DNA of 64,000 nucleotides from positions 434,001 through 498,000 of the forward strand of contig NZ_JAERQM010000001.1 in NCBI RefSeq assembly GCF_019029495.1, given 5' to 3'. The notes under the pieces were generated by a model, which saw only the letters and a list, made by a program, of their open reading frames with translations, was not told where the DNA came from and searched no databases. Source of the stretch: Falsiroseomonas oleicola. Lineage in GTDB: Bacteria > Pseudomonadota > Alphaproteobacteria > Acetobacterales > Acetobacteraceae. The translations under genes and the position numbers were made by a program. Shown piece after piece: positions 25,411 through 33,648 of the stretch. The stretch's first letter is position 1, and each line of letters starts with the position of its first letter.

Positions 25411-26871
25411 TCACGCGCGCTGGCCCGCTGCCTCCAGCATCGCAAGGTCCGGAAGCGGCCGCCGGAAATCCGGCAACTCGGAAAAATGCTGTTCCAGCGC
25501 CAGGGCGGCATCCAGCGTGAAACCATCCTGGCCACGCGGCCCCACCACTTGCAAGCCGAAGGGCATGCCCTTCTCGTCCCGGCCGCAGGGAATGCAGATG
25601 GCCGGATGGCCCATCATGGAAATGCCGTAGGTGACGCCGGATGTCGCGAAATAGCCGGTCAGCGGCATGCCCTCCATCTCGGTCGGATAGGGCAGTTCCT
25701 TCGGGAAGGGTGTCAGCGCCTGGCAGGGCAGCAGCAGCAGGTCGTGGCGCGTGAAGAAGTCCTGGAAGGCGCGGTAGATTCGGGTCTGCTCGGCATGGGC
25801 CTCCGCCAGGTCGCCCAGGCTGTAGCGCAGCCCCTCCTCGTAATTGCCGCGCGTATTGCCGCCGAGAAGCTTCGGATCACGCTCATAGTACTTCTTGAAG
25901 CCCGCGAGGAAATTGGTGCAGCGGATGACGCGGTAGGCACGGTCGATGCCCTCCATATCCGGATCCTCCGCCTCGCAGCGCCCCAGGGCTGGTGCCAACG
26001 CCGCCATGCGGGCGAGGAAGATACGGCGGATGCTGGGTGCGACCGGCGCGAAGCCGAGATCGACCGTGGTGGCAACGCGCAGCGACGCCAGATCGACCGG
26101 CCGCCGCAATGCCAGCGCGGCCGGATCGCCGAGCAATGGATTGGCCATCGGGTCGCGGCTGTCCGCACTCGCCATCACGCTGAGCAGCAGCGCTGTATCC
26201 GCGACATCGCGCCCCATCGGCCCCTGCACCGACAGCACCGACCAGCCCTGCCGCCGCCGTTCCGAAGCAACCAGCCCCGGCGTCGGCCGGAAGCCCACCA
26301 CGCCGGACCAGGCGGCCGGCTTGCGCAGCGACCCGCCGGTATCGGAGCCGGTGCAGAGCGGCAGCATGGAGGTGGCGAGCGCGACGCCCGACCCGCCGCT
26401 CGATCCCGCGCAGGACAGCGCCGGGTCGAAGGCATTGCCGGTGGCGCCATAGACCTCATTCAGCGTGTTGCCGCCGGTGCCGAATTCCGGCGTGTTGGTC
26501 TTGGCCAGGATAATGCCGCCCGCCGCGCGCAGCGCCGCGACGATGCGTTCGTCCTTGTCCGGGACATGGTCACGGAACATCGGCGAGCCATAGGTAGTGC
26601 GCAGCCCGGCGGTATCGTTCAGATCCTTCACGCCGATCGGCAGACCGTGCAGCGCGCCCAGCCTGTCGCCACGCATCACCGCCGCCTCGGCATCCCGCGC
26701 CGCCTTCGACGCGCCCTCGATATCCATGGCGACCACGGCATTCACCGCGGGGTTCACGGCCTCGATGCGCCTGAGGCAGTCGGCCAGCAATTCCACCGGC
26801 GAGATGCGGCGCGTGCCGATCAGCCGGCGGAGCTCCACCGCCGGCAGGTCGCAAAGCAGGGAATGGCTCAC
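25411..26871 (-). CDS. Amidase (amidase signature family)
   Basis: 486 residues with the full Ser-cisSer-Lys triad: Lys82 (IGVKDL), Ser157 (CAGSSGGSG) and Ser181 (TGSDTGGSLRKPAA). The 24-residue Ser-Ser spacing equals that of the family. It hydrolyses a carboxamide; the substrate is not known. Its start overlaps the end of the peptide-binding protein gene by four bases, so the two are co-translated. Expression with a substrate-binding protein suggests uptake and hydrolysis of an amide-containing nutrient. Confidence 0.92.
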   Translation of the reverse strand: MSHSLLCDLPAVELRRLIGTRRISPVELLADCLRRIEAVNPAVNAVVAMDIEGASKAARDAEAAVMRGDRLGALHGLPIGVKDLNDTAGLRTTYGSPMFRDHVPDKDERIVAALRAAGGIILAKTNTPEFGTGGNTLNEVYGATGNAFDPALSCAGSSGGSGVALATSMLPLCTGSDTGGSLRKPAAWSGVVGFRPTPGLVASERRRQGWSVLSVQGPMGRDVADTALLLSVMASADSRDPMANPLLGDPAALALRRPVDLASLRVATTVDLGFAPVAPSIRRIFLARMAALAPALGRCEAEDPDMEGIDRAYRVIRCTNFLAGFKKYYERDPKLLGGNTRGNYEEGLRYSLGDLAEAHAEQTRIYRAFQDFFTRHDLLLLPCQALTPFPKELPYPTEMEGMPLTGYFATSGVTYGISMMGHPAICIPCGRDEKGMPFGLQVVGPRGQDGFTLDAALALEQHFSELPDFRRPLPDLAMLEAAGQRA

Positions 26872-28439
26872 GGCGCGCGCCTTGTCGCCATGGCGAGCGT
26901 CGCCTGATTGGCCTGCGGCACATAGACGAGATCCGGCGTGGTCGCCCAGGTGGAGACCCAGAAGACCAGCGGCAGGATCGCGCGGCTTTCCATCACCGTC
27001 GCCATGGTCTGCTGCAGGATGGCGCGGCGGCGGTCCTCATCCACCGTCACCAGCGCCTGGCGGATCGCCGCATCAACCTGCGGGTCGGAATAGCGGCCGC
27101 GATTCGAACCGCCATAGGCCCCGCCACGCGTATGCACGATGCCGACGAAACTGCCCGCCGCCTCACCCGTGCCGGCGCCCCAGCTATGCAGCATATGCGA
27201 CAGTTCGTTGCGCGCGGTGCGACCGGAATAGACGGTATGCGGCATGGTCTCGACCGCGGCGCGGATGCCGATGCGCCCCCACATCTGCGCCACCGCCTGC
27301 ACCGTGCGCGTGGCGTTGACGATCCGGTCGTTGCTGGTGTGCAGGACGATGCGGAAGCCATCGGGATAGCCGGCCTCCGCCAGCAGCCGGCGGGCACGTT
27401 CCGGATCCGGTGATTCCGGCTGGATTGCCGGATTGTAGCCGAAGAAGCCCTCGGGCACGAGCTGGTTGGCGCGCACCGCCTCGCCCTCGTTCACGCGATC
27501 CACGATGATGTCACGGTCGATGGCGAGCGACAGCGCCTGACGCACGCGCAGGTCGCGCATCGGGTTGCGCGGCAGCGGGTTGCCGGCATTGTCGCTCGCA
27601 TTGCCGGGGATCGGCACCTCATTATGCACATCGACGGACAGGAAGGTCATGCGGTTGGTCTGGCCGGACCACAGCCGCACATTGGCCTGCCGCCGCAGCC
27701 GCGCCATGTCGGTGCTCGGCACCTCGTTGATCATGTCCACATCGCCGGCCAGCATCGCCGCGACGCGTGCGGGGCCGAGGGCGATGATGCGGAAGGTCAC
27801 ACGCTCCCACGGCTCCGCCCCGCCCCAGTAGTTGGGGTTGCGCTCATAGATCATGCGATCGCCCGGGCGATGCTCCACCAGGCGATAGGGGCCGGTGCCG
27901 ATCGCGGCGCGCACCGCCTGGTAGTCCGCCGTGGTCGCGCCTTCGCCATGCTTGCGGGAGATGATGGCGACGGAGCTGAGGTCGATCGCCAGCAGGGGCG
28001 AGGGTCCATCCGTGTGCAGCCGGATGGTGTGCGGATCGACGATCGTCCAGCTTCTGATCTGCTTGGTGTAGGTGCCGAAGGAGCTCGGGCTGTTCGGCAC
28101 GCGCGGCGCGCGTTCCAGGGAGAAGGCGACGTCATCCGCCGTGAAGGGCGTGCCGTCATGGAACGTCACGCCCTGGCGCAGCTTGAATTCCCAGGTCGTG
28201 TCATCGACCAGCCGCCAGGATTCCGCCAGTCCCGGGGTGATCTGCTGATTCGCATCCTGATGCGTCAAGGCGTCAAAGACGTGGCGTGCCTGGGAGTTGT
28301 TGACGCCGTTGTTGTGGAAGTGCGGATCGAGCGAGGTGGGCGGGGCGGCGAGGCCGATGCGCAGCTCCGCGGCCTGCAACGGTGCCGCGGCCAGCAGCAA
28401 AGCCAGCGTGCCGGCGGCAAGGCGGGGGATGGTGGTCAT
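26868..28439 (-). CDS. ABC transporter substrate-binding protein, family 5 (peptide/nickel type)
   Basis: 523 residues with a signal peptide (LAAGTLALLLAAAPLQAAE). The family-5 hallmarks are TPGLAESWRLVDDTTWEFKLRQ (18-22-residue core), VTFHDGTPFTADDVAFSLER, GTGPYRLVEHRPGD and NPNYWGGAEPWERV. It is periplasmic and binds a peptide, opine-like or amide solute. No permease or ATPase genes adjoin it; the decayed DppF fragment at 9427 is too far away and dead. It overlaps the amidase gene and follows the hydrolase/CoA gene set on the same strand. Confidence 0.92.
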   Translation of the reverse strand: MTTIPRLAAGTLALLLAAAPLQAAELRIGLAAPPTSLDPHFHNNGVNNSQARHVFDALTHQDANQQITPGLAESWRLVDDTTWEFKLRQGVTFHDGTPFTADDVAFSLERAPRVPNSPSSFGTYTKQIRSWTIVDPHTIRLHTDGPSPLLAIDLSSVAIISRKHGEGATTADYQAVRAAIGTGPYRLVEHRPGDRMIYERNPNYWGGAEPWERVTFRIIALGPARVAAMLAGDVDMINEVPSTDMARLRRQANVRLWSGQTNRMTFLSVDVHNEVPIPGNASDNAGNPLPRNPMRDLRVRQALSLAIDRDIIVDRVNEGEAVRANQLVPEGFFGYNPAIQPESPDPERARRLLAEAGYPDGFRIVLHTSNDRIVNATRTVQAVAQMWGRIGIRAAVETMPHTVYSGRTARNELSHMLHSWGAGTGEAAGSFVGIVHTRGGAYGGSNRGRYSDPQVDAAIRQALVTVDEDRRRAILQQTMATVMESRAILPLVFWVSTWATTPDLVYVPQANQATLAMATRRAP

Positions 28440-28478
28440 CGCGATCTCCTTATCCTTGCCAGGCGGCCTGGCGTTGCA

Positions 28479-29372
28479 TCAGCGTGGTGCGAGAAGCTCC
28501 GGCAGCAATGTGTTGAAGGCTTGGGCGGCCTCGTAGCTCACCCAGTGGCCGGCACCGGGAATGGTATGGAAGGGCAGGCCGGGATCGGCCTCCCGCAGCA
28601 CGGCGCGCCGTGCCTCCATGGCGCCGCGCGCGATATTGTCCTGCTCACCCCAGATCGCCGCGAGCCGGCCGCGCAGGGCGGGCAGGCTGCGGCGCAGCAC
28701 ATCGGTGCGGCTGATCTCCGGGCTGCGCACGCGGCCGGATTCCGCATTGCGTTCCTGAAGATGCAGCGCCAGCGGGTCGATCCGCGCCGCATCCGCCAGC
28801 ATCAGCACTTCCAGCGTCCGCCGATGCACCGCCAGCCGCGCCGCGCGATCCGGCTCCCGCCGCCAGGATCCCATCGGGGCCAGGGGCGCGCGCGCCAGGC
28901 CGAGCCCGTTGGAGCCGACGATGACGAAGCGCCGCAGCGCCGGGCCGAACTTCACCGCGACCGGCCCACCCATGACGCCGCCGAAGGAGAAGCCCACCAG
29001 ATCCACCGCGCCGCCCGCCGGCAGCAGGCGCCTGATCCCCTCCACGACGATATCGGCCATGGCATCCGGATTGTCCGGTTCCGGCGGGATGGCCGATTCC
29101 CCGAGGCCCGGCAGGTCCACCGCCAGCACCTGCCGATTCCGCGCCAGGGGCAGCACGTTGCGGATCCAGTGGCTCCAGGACCCGTAGCCGCCATGCAGCA
29201 GCACCAGCGGCGCACCTTCGCCCCTGCTATGCCACACGAGGCTACCCTCGCCACAGGGCGTCTCCGCCCGCCGCGCCAGCCCCTTCACATGCGCCTCGAT
29301 CGCCGCCGGCGTCGCGCCCAGCGCCGCCATGTCGGGCGGGATCGGCGCCAGTTCCTGCATCACATCCTGCAT
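28479..29372 (-). CDS. Alpha/beta hydrolase
   Basis: 297 residues. The oxyanion segment is LVLLHGGYGSWSHW, the nucleophile elbow is GFSFGG with Ser129, the acid is in WGEQDNIA and the base in GAGHWVSYE. The order is that of C-C hydrolases and esterases of aromatic or lactone degradation. There is no signal peptide. The start overlaps the stop of the enoyl-CoA hydratase-family gene by one base (TGATG), so it belongs to that catabolic transcript. The substrate is unknown. Confidence 0.88.
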   Translation of the reverse strand: MQDVMQELAPIPPDMAALGATPAAIEAHVKGLARRAETPCGEGSLVWHSRGEGAPLVLLHGGYGSWSHWIRNVLPLARNRQVLAVDLPGLGESAIPPEPDNPDAMADIVVEGIRRLLPAGGAVDLVGFSFGGVMGGPVAVKFGPALRRFVIVGSNGLGLARAPLAPMGSWRREPDRAARLAVHRRTLEVLMLADAARIDPLALHLQERNAESGRVRSPEISRTDVLRRSLPALRGRLAAIWGEQDNIARGAMEARRAVLREADPGLPFHTIPGAGHWVSYEAAQAFNTLLPELLAPR

Positions 29373-30157
29373 CAGCGCCCCGTGAAGACCGGCTTGCGCT
29401 TTTCCATGAAGGCGCGGCGCCCCTCCGTGTAGTCGGCGCTGTCGAAACAGGTGGCGACATGGCCGCGCATCATCGCGCCGTCCTGCTCGCTTTCCGGCTT
29501 CATCAACTCGTTCACGATGGCCTTGGAGGCGCGCAGCGACAGCGGCGCCTTCTCCGCCAACAGCATCGCATAGTCCCGCACCTCCTGCTCCAGCGCCTCG
29601 CCCGGCAGCACGCGGGAGACCAGGCCGATGCGCAGCGCCTCCGCCGCATCCAGCCGGCGGGCGGAGAACAGGATGTCCTTCGCCGCCGAGGGCCCCACCA
29701 GGTTCACCAGCCGCCGCAGACTGTCGGAGGAATAGGCGGCGCCGAGATTGGCCGCCGGAATGCCGAAGCGCGAATCCTCCGCGGCGAAGCGCAGGTCGGC
29801 CGCCATGGCGATGCCGAGCCCGCCGCCCATGCAGAAGCCGCGGATCAGCGCGATCAGCGGCTTGTCGAAGCGGTTCAGCTTCAGCCGCGCGCTGTCGGAA
29901 ATGGCGCCATAGGCCGCCGCCTTCTCCGCGCTGTCGCGCTGCTTCTCGAATTGCGAGATATCTGCGCCGGAGACGAAGGCCTTGTCCCCCGCGCCCTGCA
30001 TCACCACCACGCGGATCGCGTCATCGGCCTGGAAATCATCCAGGATCGCTTCCAGCGCGCCCCACATCTCCAGCGACATGGCATTGCGCTTGGTGGGGTT
30101 GCTGAAGGTCATCCAGCCAATCGCGCCTGTCTTCTGCGACAGCATCTCGGCCGTCAT
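29372..30157 (-). CDS. Enoyl-CoA hydratase/isomerase family protein with atypical active site
   Basis: 261 residues from the ATG at 30157, chosen because GGAGG sits eight bases upstream; a TTG at 30172 would add five residues. The crotonase fold is clear (KRNAMSLEMWGAL, AFVSGADISQF, RGFCMGGGLGIAMAADLRFA). The two catalytic glutamates of true hydratases are absent: the GGGLGIA stretch has Gly where hydratase has Glu144, and IPAANLG has Ala where it has Glu164. It therefore may act as an isomerase, hydrolase or lyase on a CoA ester. It is paired with a CoA transferase upstream. Confidence 0.9.
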   Translation of the reverse strand: MTAEMLSQKTGAIGWMTFSNPTKRNAMSLEMWGALEAILDDFQADDAIRVVVMQGAGDKAFVSGADISQFEKQRDSAEKAAAYGAISDSARLKLNRFDKPLIALIRGFCMGGGLGIAMAADLRFAAEDSRFGIPAANLGAAYSSDSLRRLVNLVGPSAAKDILFSARRLDAAEALRIGLVSRVLPGEALEQEVRDYAMLLAEKAPLSLRASKAIVNELMKPESEQDGAMMRGHVATCFDSADYTEGRRAFMEKRKPVFTGR

Positions 30158-30184
30158 CGCGGTATCCTCCAATGCCGCACCACG

Positions 30185-31384
30185 TCACACCACCTTGCCG
30201 GCACGCAGCCGCGCGATGCCATCCGCGTCGTAGCCAAGCTCACCCAGCAACTGGTCGCTATGCTCGCCCAGTTCCGGCGTGGGCATGCGAAGGGTCTCGG
30301 GCTGCGGCGCGGCGGAAAGGTTGATCGGCTGACCCACCACGCCCAGCGTGCCGAGCTGCGCATGTTCCACCTTGCGGGCGATGCCGAGGTGCTGGACCTG
30401 CTCATCGCCAAAGGTCTGGTCGATGCTGTTGATCGGGCCGCTGGGCACGCCCGCCTCGGTCAGCGCCGCGACCAGGTCGGCGCGCTTCCACTTGCGGGTT
30501 TCCGCCGCGATGGCCTCGTTCAGCGCCACACGGTTGCGGCGGCGCAGGCCGGTATCGGCGAATTCCGCCTGGGTGATCAGATCCTCCCGCCCCAGCGCGC
30601 GGCACAGCCGGCGATACAGCCGGTCCCCGGCGGCGGCGATGTTCATATGGCCGTCGACGGTGGGGAAGACGCCGGTGGGCGTGCTGGTCGGATGGTCGTT
30701 GCCGGCCTGGCCGGGCACATCGCCTTCGATCAGCCAGCGGCTGCCCTGGAAATCCAGCATGGCGATCTGCGCTTCCAGCAGCGATGTATGCACCCACTGC
30801 CCGACGCCCGTATGTTCCCGGTCCAGCAGCGCGATCAGCACGCCCTGGGCCAGGAAATGGCCGCTGGTGAGGTCGGCGATCGGAATGCCGACACGCACCG
30901 GCCCCTGCCCCGGCAGGCCGGTGATGCTCATCAGCCCGCCCATCCCCTGCGCGATCTGGTCCACGCCCGGCCGCGTGGCATAGGGACCGTCCTGGCCGAA
31001 GCCGGAGATGCTGCCATAGACGATGCGCGGATTGACCTTGCGGCAGGCCTCGTAATCGACGCCGAGCCGTGTCTTAACGTCGGAGCGGTAATTCTCCAGC
31101 ACCACATCCGCCGTCTCGACCAGCTTGAAGAAGATGGCCTTGCCCTCGGCCTCCTTCAGATTGAGGGTCAGGCTGCGCTTGTTGCGATGCAGATTCTGGA
31201 AATCGGAGCCATGCCGTTTTCCGATCAGCCCGCCGCCCGGCTCGTCATCCAGCGCGGCGGGCGGTTCGATCTTGATGACGTCGGCGCCCCAATCCGCCAG
31301 TTGTCGCGCCGTGGTCGGCCCGGCGCGATGCGCCGTCAGATCCAGCACCCGGAAGCGCGACAATGGCAGGCGCGATGACGACAT
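30185..31384 (-). CDS. Family III CoA-transferase (CaiB/BaiF type)
   Basis: 399 residues from the ATG at 31384, with ribosome site GGAGG just upstream. Motifs are FRVLDLTAHRAGPTTARQLADWGADVIKIE, cut here into its two halves RVLDLTAHRAGP and LADWGADVIKIE, then HRNKRSLTLNL and the catalytic Asp142 in RPGVDQIAQGMGG. It forms CoA thioesters by exchange through an aspartyl-CoA intermediate (family knowledge). Gene order CoA-transferase, crotonase, hydrolase implies activation and breakdown of an organic acid, probably under the IclR gene next door. Confidence 0.92.
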   Translation of the reverse strand: MSSSRLPLSRFRVLDLTAHRAGPTTARQLADWGADVIKIEPPAALDDEPGGGLIGKRHGSDFQNLHRNKRSLTLNLKEAEGKAIFFKLVETADVVLENYRSDVKTRLGVDYEACRKVNPRIVYGSISGFGQDGPYATRPGVDQIAQGMGGLMSITGLPGQGPVRVGIPIADLTSGHFLAQGVLIALLDREHTGVGQWVHTSLLEAQIAMLDFQGSRWLIEGDVPGQAGNDHPTSTPTGVFPTVDGHMNIAAAGDRLYRRLCRALGREDLITQAEFADTGLRRRNRVALNEAIAAETRKWKRADLVAALTEAGVPSGPINSIDQTFGDEQVQHLGIARKVEHAQLGTLGVVGQPINLSAAPQPETLRMPTPELGEHSDQLLGELGYDADGIARLRAGKVV

Positions 31385-31469
31385 GTTTTCCTCCGACCCA
31401 TTCAGGACGAAGGCGATGCGACCATGCCTGCCACCCTGGCCGCAAGCGTGGCATGGTCGGGCGTTCCGT

Positions 31470-32294
31470 TCAGCGGAATTGCGCGGCGGCCTCGCGCGGC
31501 GCGGGCAGGCTGGTGGCAACCCGGGAAAGCTGCGCGGCGCGTTCGGTCAGCAGCCGGGCGAAGCGCGCCTCATCCCCCGCGCCGAAGCGCACCTGCGGCA
31601 GGGTGATGCAGAGATCGGCGACGATCCGCCGCCGCGCGCCGAACACCGGCGCCGCCATGCCCACCGCACCCTCCGTCTGTTCCCCGCGCGTGATGGCGTA
31701 GCCGCGCGCCCTGATCTTCGCCAGGCGCTCCGCCAGCACCGCGCGGTCGGGCGGCGACCGGCCATCGACCGGCGACAATTCACCGCGCGCCAGCACATCC
31801 GCCAGTTCCGAAGGGCTGAGCCAGGCCAGCATGCAAAGCCCCGTGGCGCCCCAGAGCAGCGATCGGTTGCGGTGCATGTGGATGGCATAGGGCACGGGCT
31901 GCGCCGCCGGCGCCTTGTCGATGAACATCATGGTCAGCGTCTGCGGCAGCAGCATGCCGAGCATGCAGGTCTCCGCCGTCTCCCGCGCCACATCCTCCAG
32001 CACCGGCCGGGCCAGGCGCAGCACGCCGGTCTTGCGGGCGGCCAGCGCGCCGATGCGGCTGAACTCGGCGCTGACGCGGTAGCGGCGATGCGGCGCGCGC
32101 TCGATCATGCCGGCGGCGATCAGCTGGTCCAGCAGCCGGTGCAGCGTGCTTGGCGCCAGGCCCAGCTCGGCCGAGAGATCCTTGATGGACAGGCTGGCGC
32201 CGGCCTCCGCGAAGCTGCGCAACAGCCCGACGACGCGGGCGACGACGCTGACGGCCGCACCGCCATCCTCCTGCGCCGGAACCGATCTCGCCAT
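31470..32294 (-). CDS. IclR-family transcriptional regulator
   Basis: 274 residues. The N-terminal winged helix is seen in VVARVVGLLRSFAEAGASLS and GLAPSTLHRLLDQLIAAGM, and the C-terminal effector domain in GYAITRGEQTEGAVGMAAPVFG and IVADLCITLPQ. It precedes the CoA-transferase gene on the same strand with an 85-base gap and is divergent from an SDR gene (125-base gap). It most likely controls the CoA-transferase/crotonase/hydrolase set, and perhaps the SDR gene. Confidence 0.93.
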   Translation of the reverse strand: MARSVPAQEDGGAAVSVVARVVGLLRSFAEAGASLSIKDLSAELGLAPSTLHRLLDQLIAAGMIERAPHRRYRVSAEFSRIGALAARKTGVLRLARPVLEDVARETAETCMLGMLLPQTLTMMFIDKAPAAQPVPYAIHMHRNRSLLWGATGLCMLAWLSPSELADVLARGELSPVDGRSPPDRAVLAERLAKIRARGYAITRGEQTEGAVGMAAPVFGARRRIVADLCITLPQVRFGAGDEARFARLLTERAAQLSRVATSLPAPREAAAQFR

Positions 32295-32419
32295 GCCGCC
32301 TCCACCGACCGATCCACCCGGCGCCCATATTCCGCTGAGTGGAAGCCCACGCAGTAGAGCGCGGCCCGGCGCCGTCTTGCAATGGTAACGTCATTCGGAC
32401 GAAGTGGGAGAGCAGTTCA

Positions 32420-33178
32420 ATGGATGCATCGACAGCACCGCTGGCCGGGAAGATCGCGATCGTGACGGGCGCCGCGCGGCGCAATGGCCGTGACACCGCC
32501 TATGCCCTGGCCGGCGCCGGCGCGGCCGTGGTGGTCAATACCCGCGCTTCCCGCGCCGAGGCCGAAGCCGTCGCCGCGGAAATCCGCGCGCGCGGCGGCA
32601 GGGCCATGGCGATGCTGGCCGATGTGACGTCGGAAGCCGAGGTCGCCGGCATGGTGGCGGAGACGGTGGCCGAATTCGGCGGGCTCGACATCCTGGTGAA
32701 CAACGCCGCCGACCGCGCCATCGCGCCCTTCACCGAAATGGAACTGTCGGAGTGGCGGCGCGTGACCGGCATCATCCTGGACGGCGCCTTCCTCTGCGCC
32801 CGCGCGGCGCTGCCGCATATGATCGCGGCCGGCGGCGGGCGGATCATCAACATGGGCGGCGTCACCGGCCATATCGGCGCGCATCAGCGCGCCCATGTCA
32901 GCACCGCCAAGGCCGGGCTGGTCGGGCTGACCAAGGCGCTGGCGGTGGAATTCGGCGGCCACGGCATCACCGTGAACTGCGTCGTCCCCGGCAAGATCGG
33001 CGGCCCGCGCAGCGCGTCCTCGGGCGAGGTGCCCGGCAGCGGCGGTGCCAAGGTGCTGACGGGTGGGGAGGGCGCGACGGAGGAGGTGGCGGCGATGATC
33101 CTGCATCTCTGCCTGCCGGTCAGCCGCTTCATCACCGGGCAGTCCATCCACATCAGCGGCGGTGTCTATCTGCCCTGA
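32420..33178 (+). CDS. SDR-family protein lacking the usual Ser-Tyr catalytic residues
   Basis: 252 residues from the ATG at 32420 (GGGAG upstream). The fold is SDR (VTGAARRNGRDTA, DVTSEAEV, DILVNNAAD, FITGQSIHISGGVYLP). However, the catalytic stretch is INMGGVTGH where INISS is normal, and AHVSTAKAG where YxxxK is normal, so Val stands at the Tyr position. The nucleotide loop has RNG instead of GIG. The protein may use another acid or be a non-catalytic or specialised member. It is divergent from the IclR gene; a repeat element begins six bases after its stop. Confidence 0.85.
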   Translation: MDASTAPLAGKIAIVTGAARRNGRDTAYALAGAGAAVVVNTRASRAEAEAVAAEIRARGGRAMAMLADVTSEAEVAGMVAETVAEFGGLDILVNNAADRAIAPFTEMELSEWRRVTGIILDGAFLCARAALPHMIAAGGGRIINMGGVTGHIGAHQRAHVSTAKAGLVGLTKALAVEFGGHGITVNCVVPGKIGGPRSASSGEVPGSGGAKVLTGGEGATEEVAAMILHLCLPVSRFITGQSIHISGGVYLP

Positions 33179-33183
33179 GTTGA

Positions 33184-33303
33184 AGAGCGCGGCAGGAGCC
33201 GCGGCGGCCATTCGGCCGCTCGGACCGGTCAAGGGGACCGGTCCGCCTACGTCTCAAGAGCGCGGCAGGGGCCGCGGCGGCCGTTCGGCCGCTCGGACCG
33301 ATC
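33184..33303 (-). repeat. Pair of truncated four-hairpin repeat elements (family A)
   Basis: Two 47-base copies, 33184-33230 and 33257-33303, differ at three positions. On the minus strand each carries hairpin H1 (GCGGCC-GAAT/GAAC-GGCCGC) and H2 (GCGGC-4nt-GCCGC). The downstream copy boundary holds H0, a 9-bp stem GGACCGGTC/GACCGGTCC (33222-33230 with 33236-33244). The AGCCAA linker and H3 seen in the other copies are missing. The element begins six bases after the SDR stop codon. Confidence 0.85.
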
Positions 33304-33333
33304 GAAGACGACTGATCCACCCGGCTCGCCCTC

Positions 33334-33362
33334 TTGCGCACCACAAGACATAAAGATATGTT
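33334..33362 (+). promoter_or_regulatory. Candidate sigma-70 promoter of the metE riboswitch transcript
   Basis: TTGCGC (33334-33339), a 17-base spacer and TATGTT (33357-33362) lie in a short AT-rich patch, and predict transcription from about 33369, right at the riboswitch 5' end. The patch CATAAAGATATG also forms an imperfect inverted repeat and might bind a methionine-pathway repressor; that is speculation. Confidence 0.5.
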
Positions 33363-33365
33363 GAT

Positions 33366-33580
33366 ATGGCGTTGGTCCCGCGCGAGCGGGTGAAAAGGGA
33401 ACGCCGTGCGGGGGCCCAAACCTCTAGTCGGCGGCTGCCCCAGCAACTGTCAGCGGCGAGGTACCGGCCTTCACGCCCCGCCATCCGGCGGAGCAAGCCA
33501 CTGCGGGGGACGACCCCCTCGGGAAGGCCAGGCCGGAACCTGTGACCCGCGAGCCAGGAGACCTGCCAGCGCCGCGGACC
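33366..33580 (+). ncRNA. Cobalamin (AdoCbl) riboswitch upstream of metE
   Basis: Conserved blocks occur in the right order: GTGAAAAGGGAACGCCGTGC, GGCTGCCCCAGCAACTGT, AAGCCACTGCG, CGGGAAGGCCAGG, and the B12 box GAGCCAGGAGACCTGCC (33551-33567). About 80 bases then lead to the metE start, with further GC-rich pairing that could hide the ribosome site (GGAGA). The expected logic is that cobalamin shuts off the B12-independent enzyme MetE when MetH can work. MetH is not in this window. Confidence 0.95.
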
Positions 33581-33648
33581 CGCAGAACCGGGCCGCGCCA
33601 CCTTCCTGCTGCCGGGCTGTGCGGACCGGGGGCCTGGAGACATTTGCG

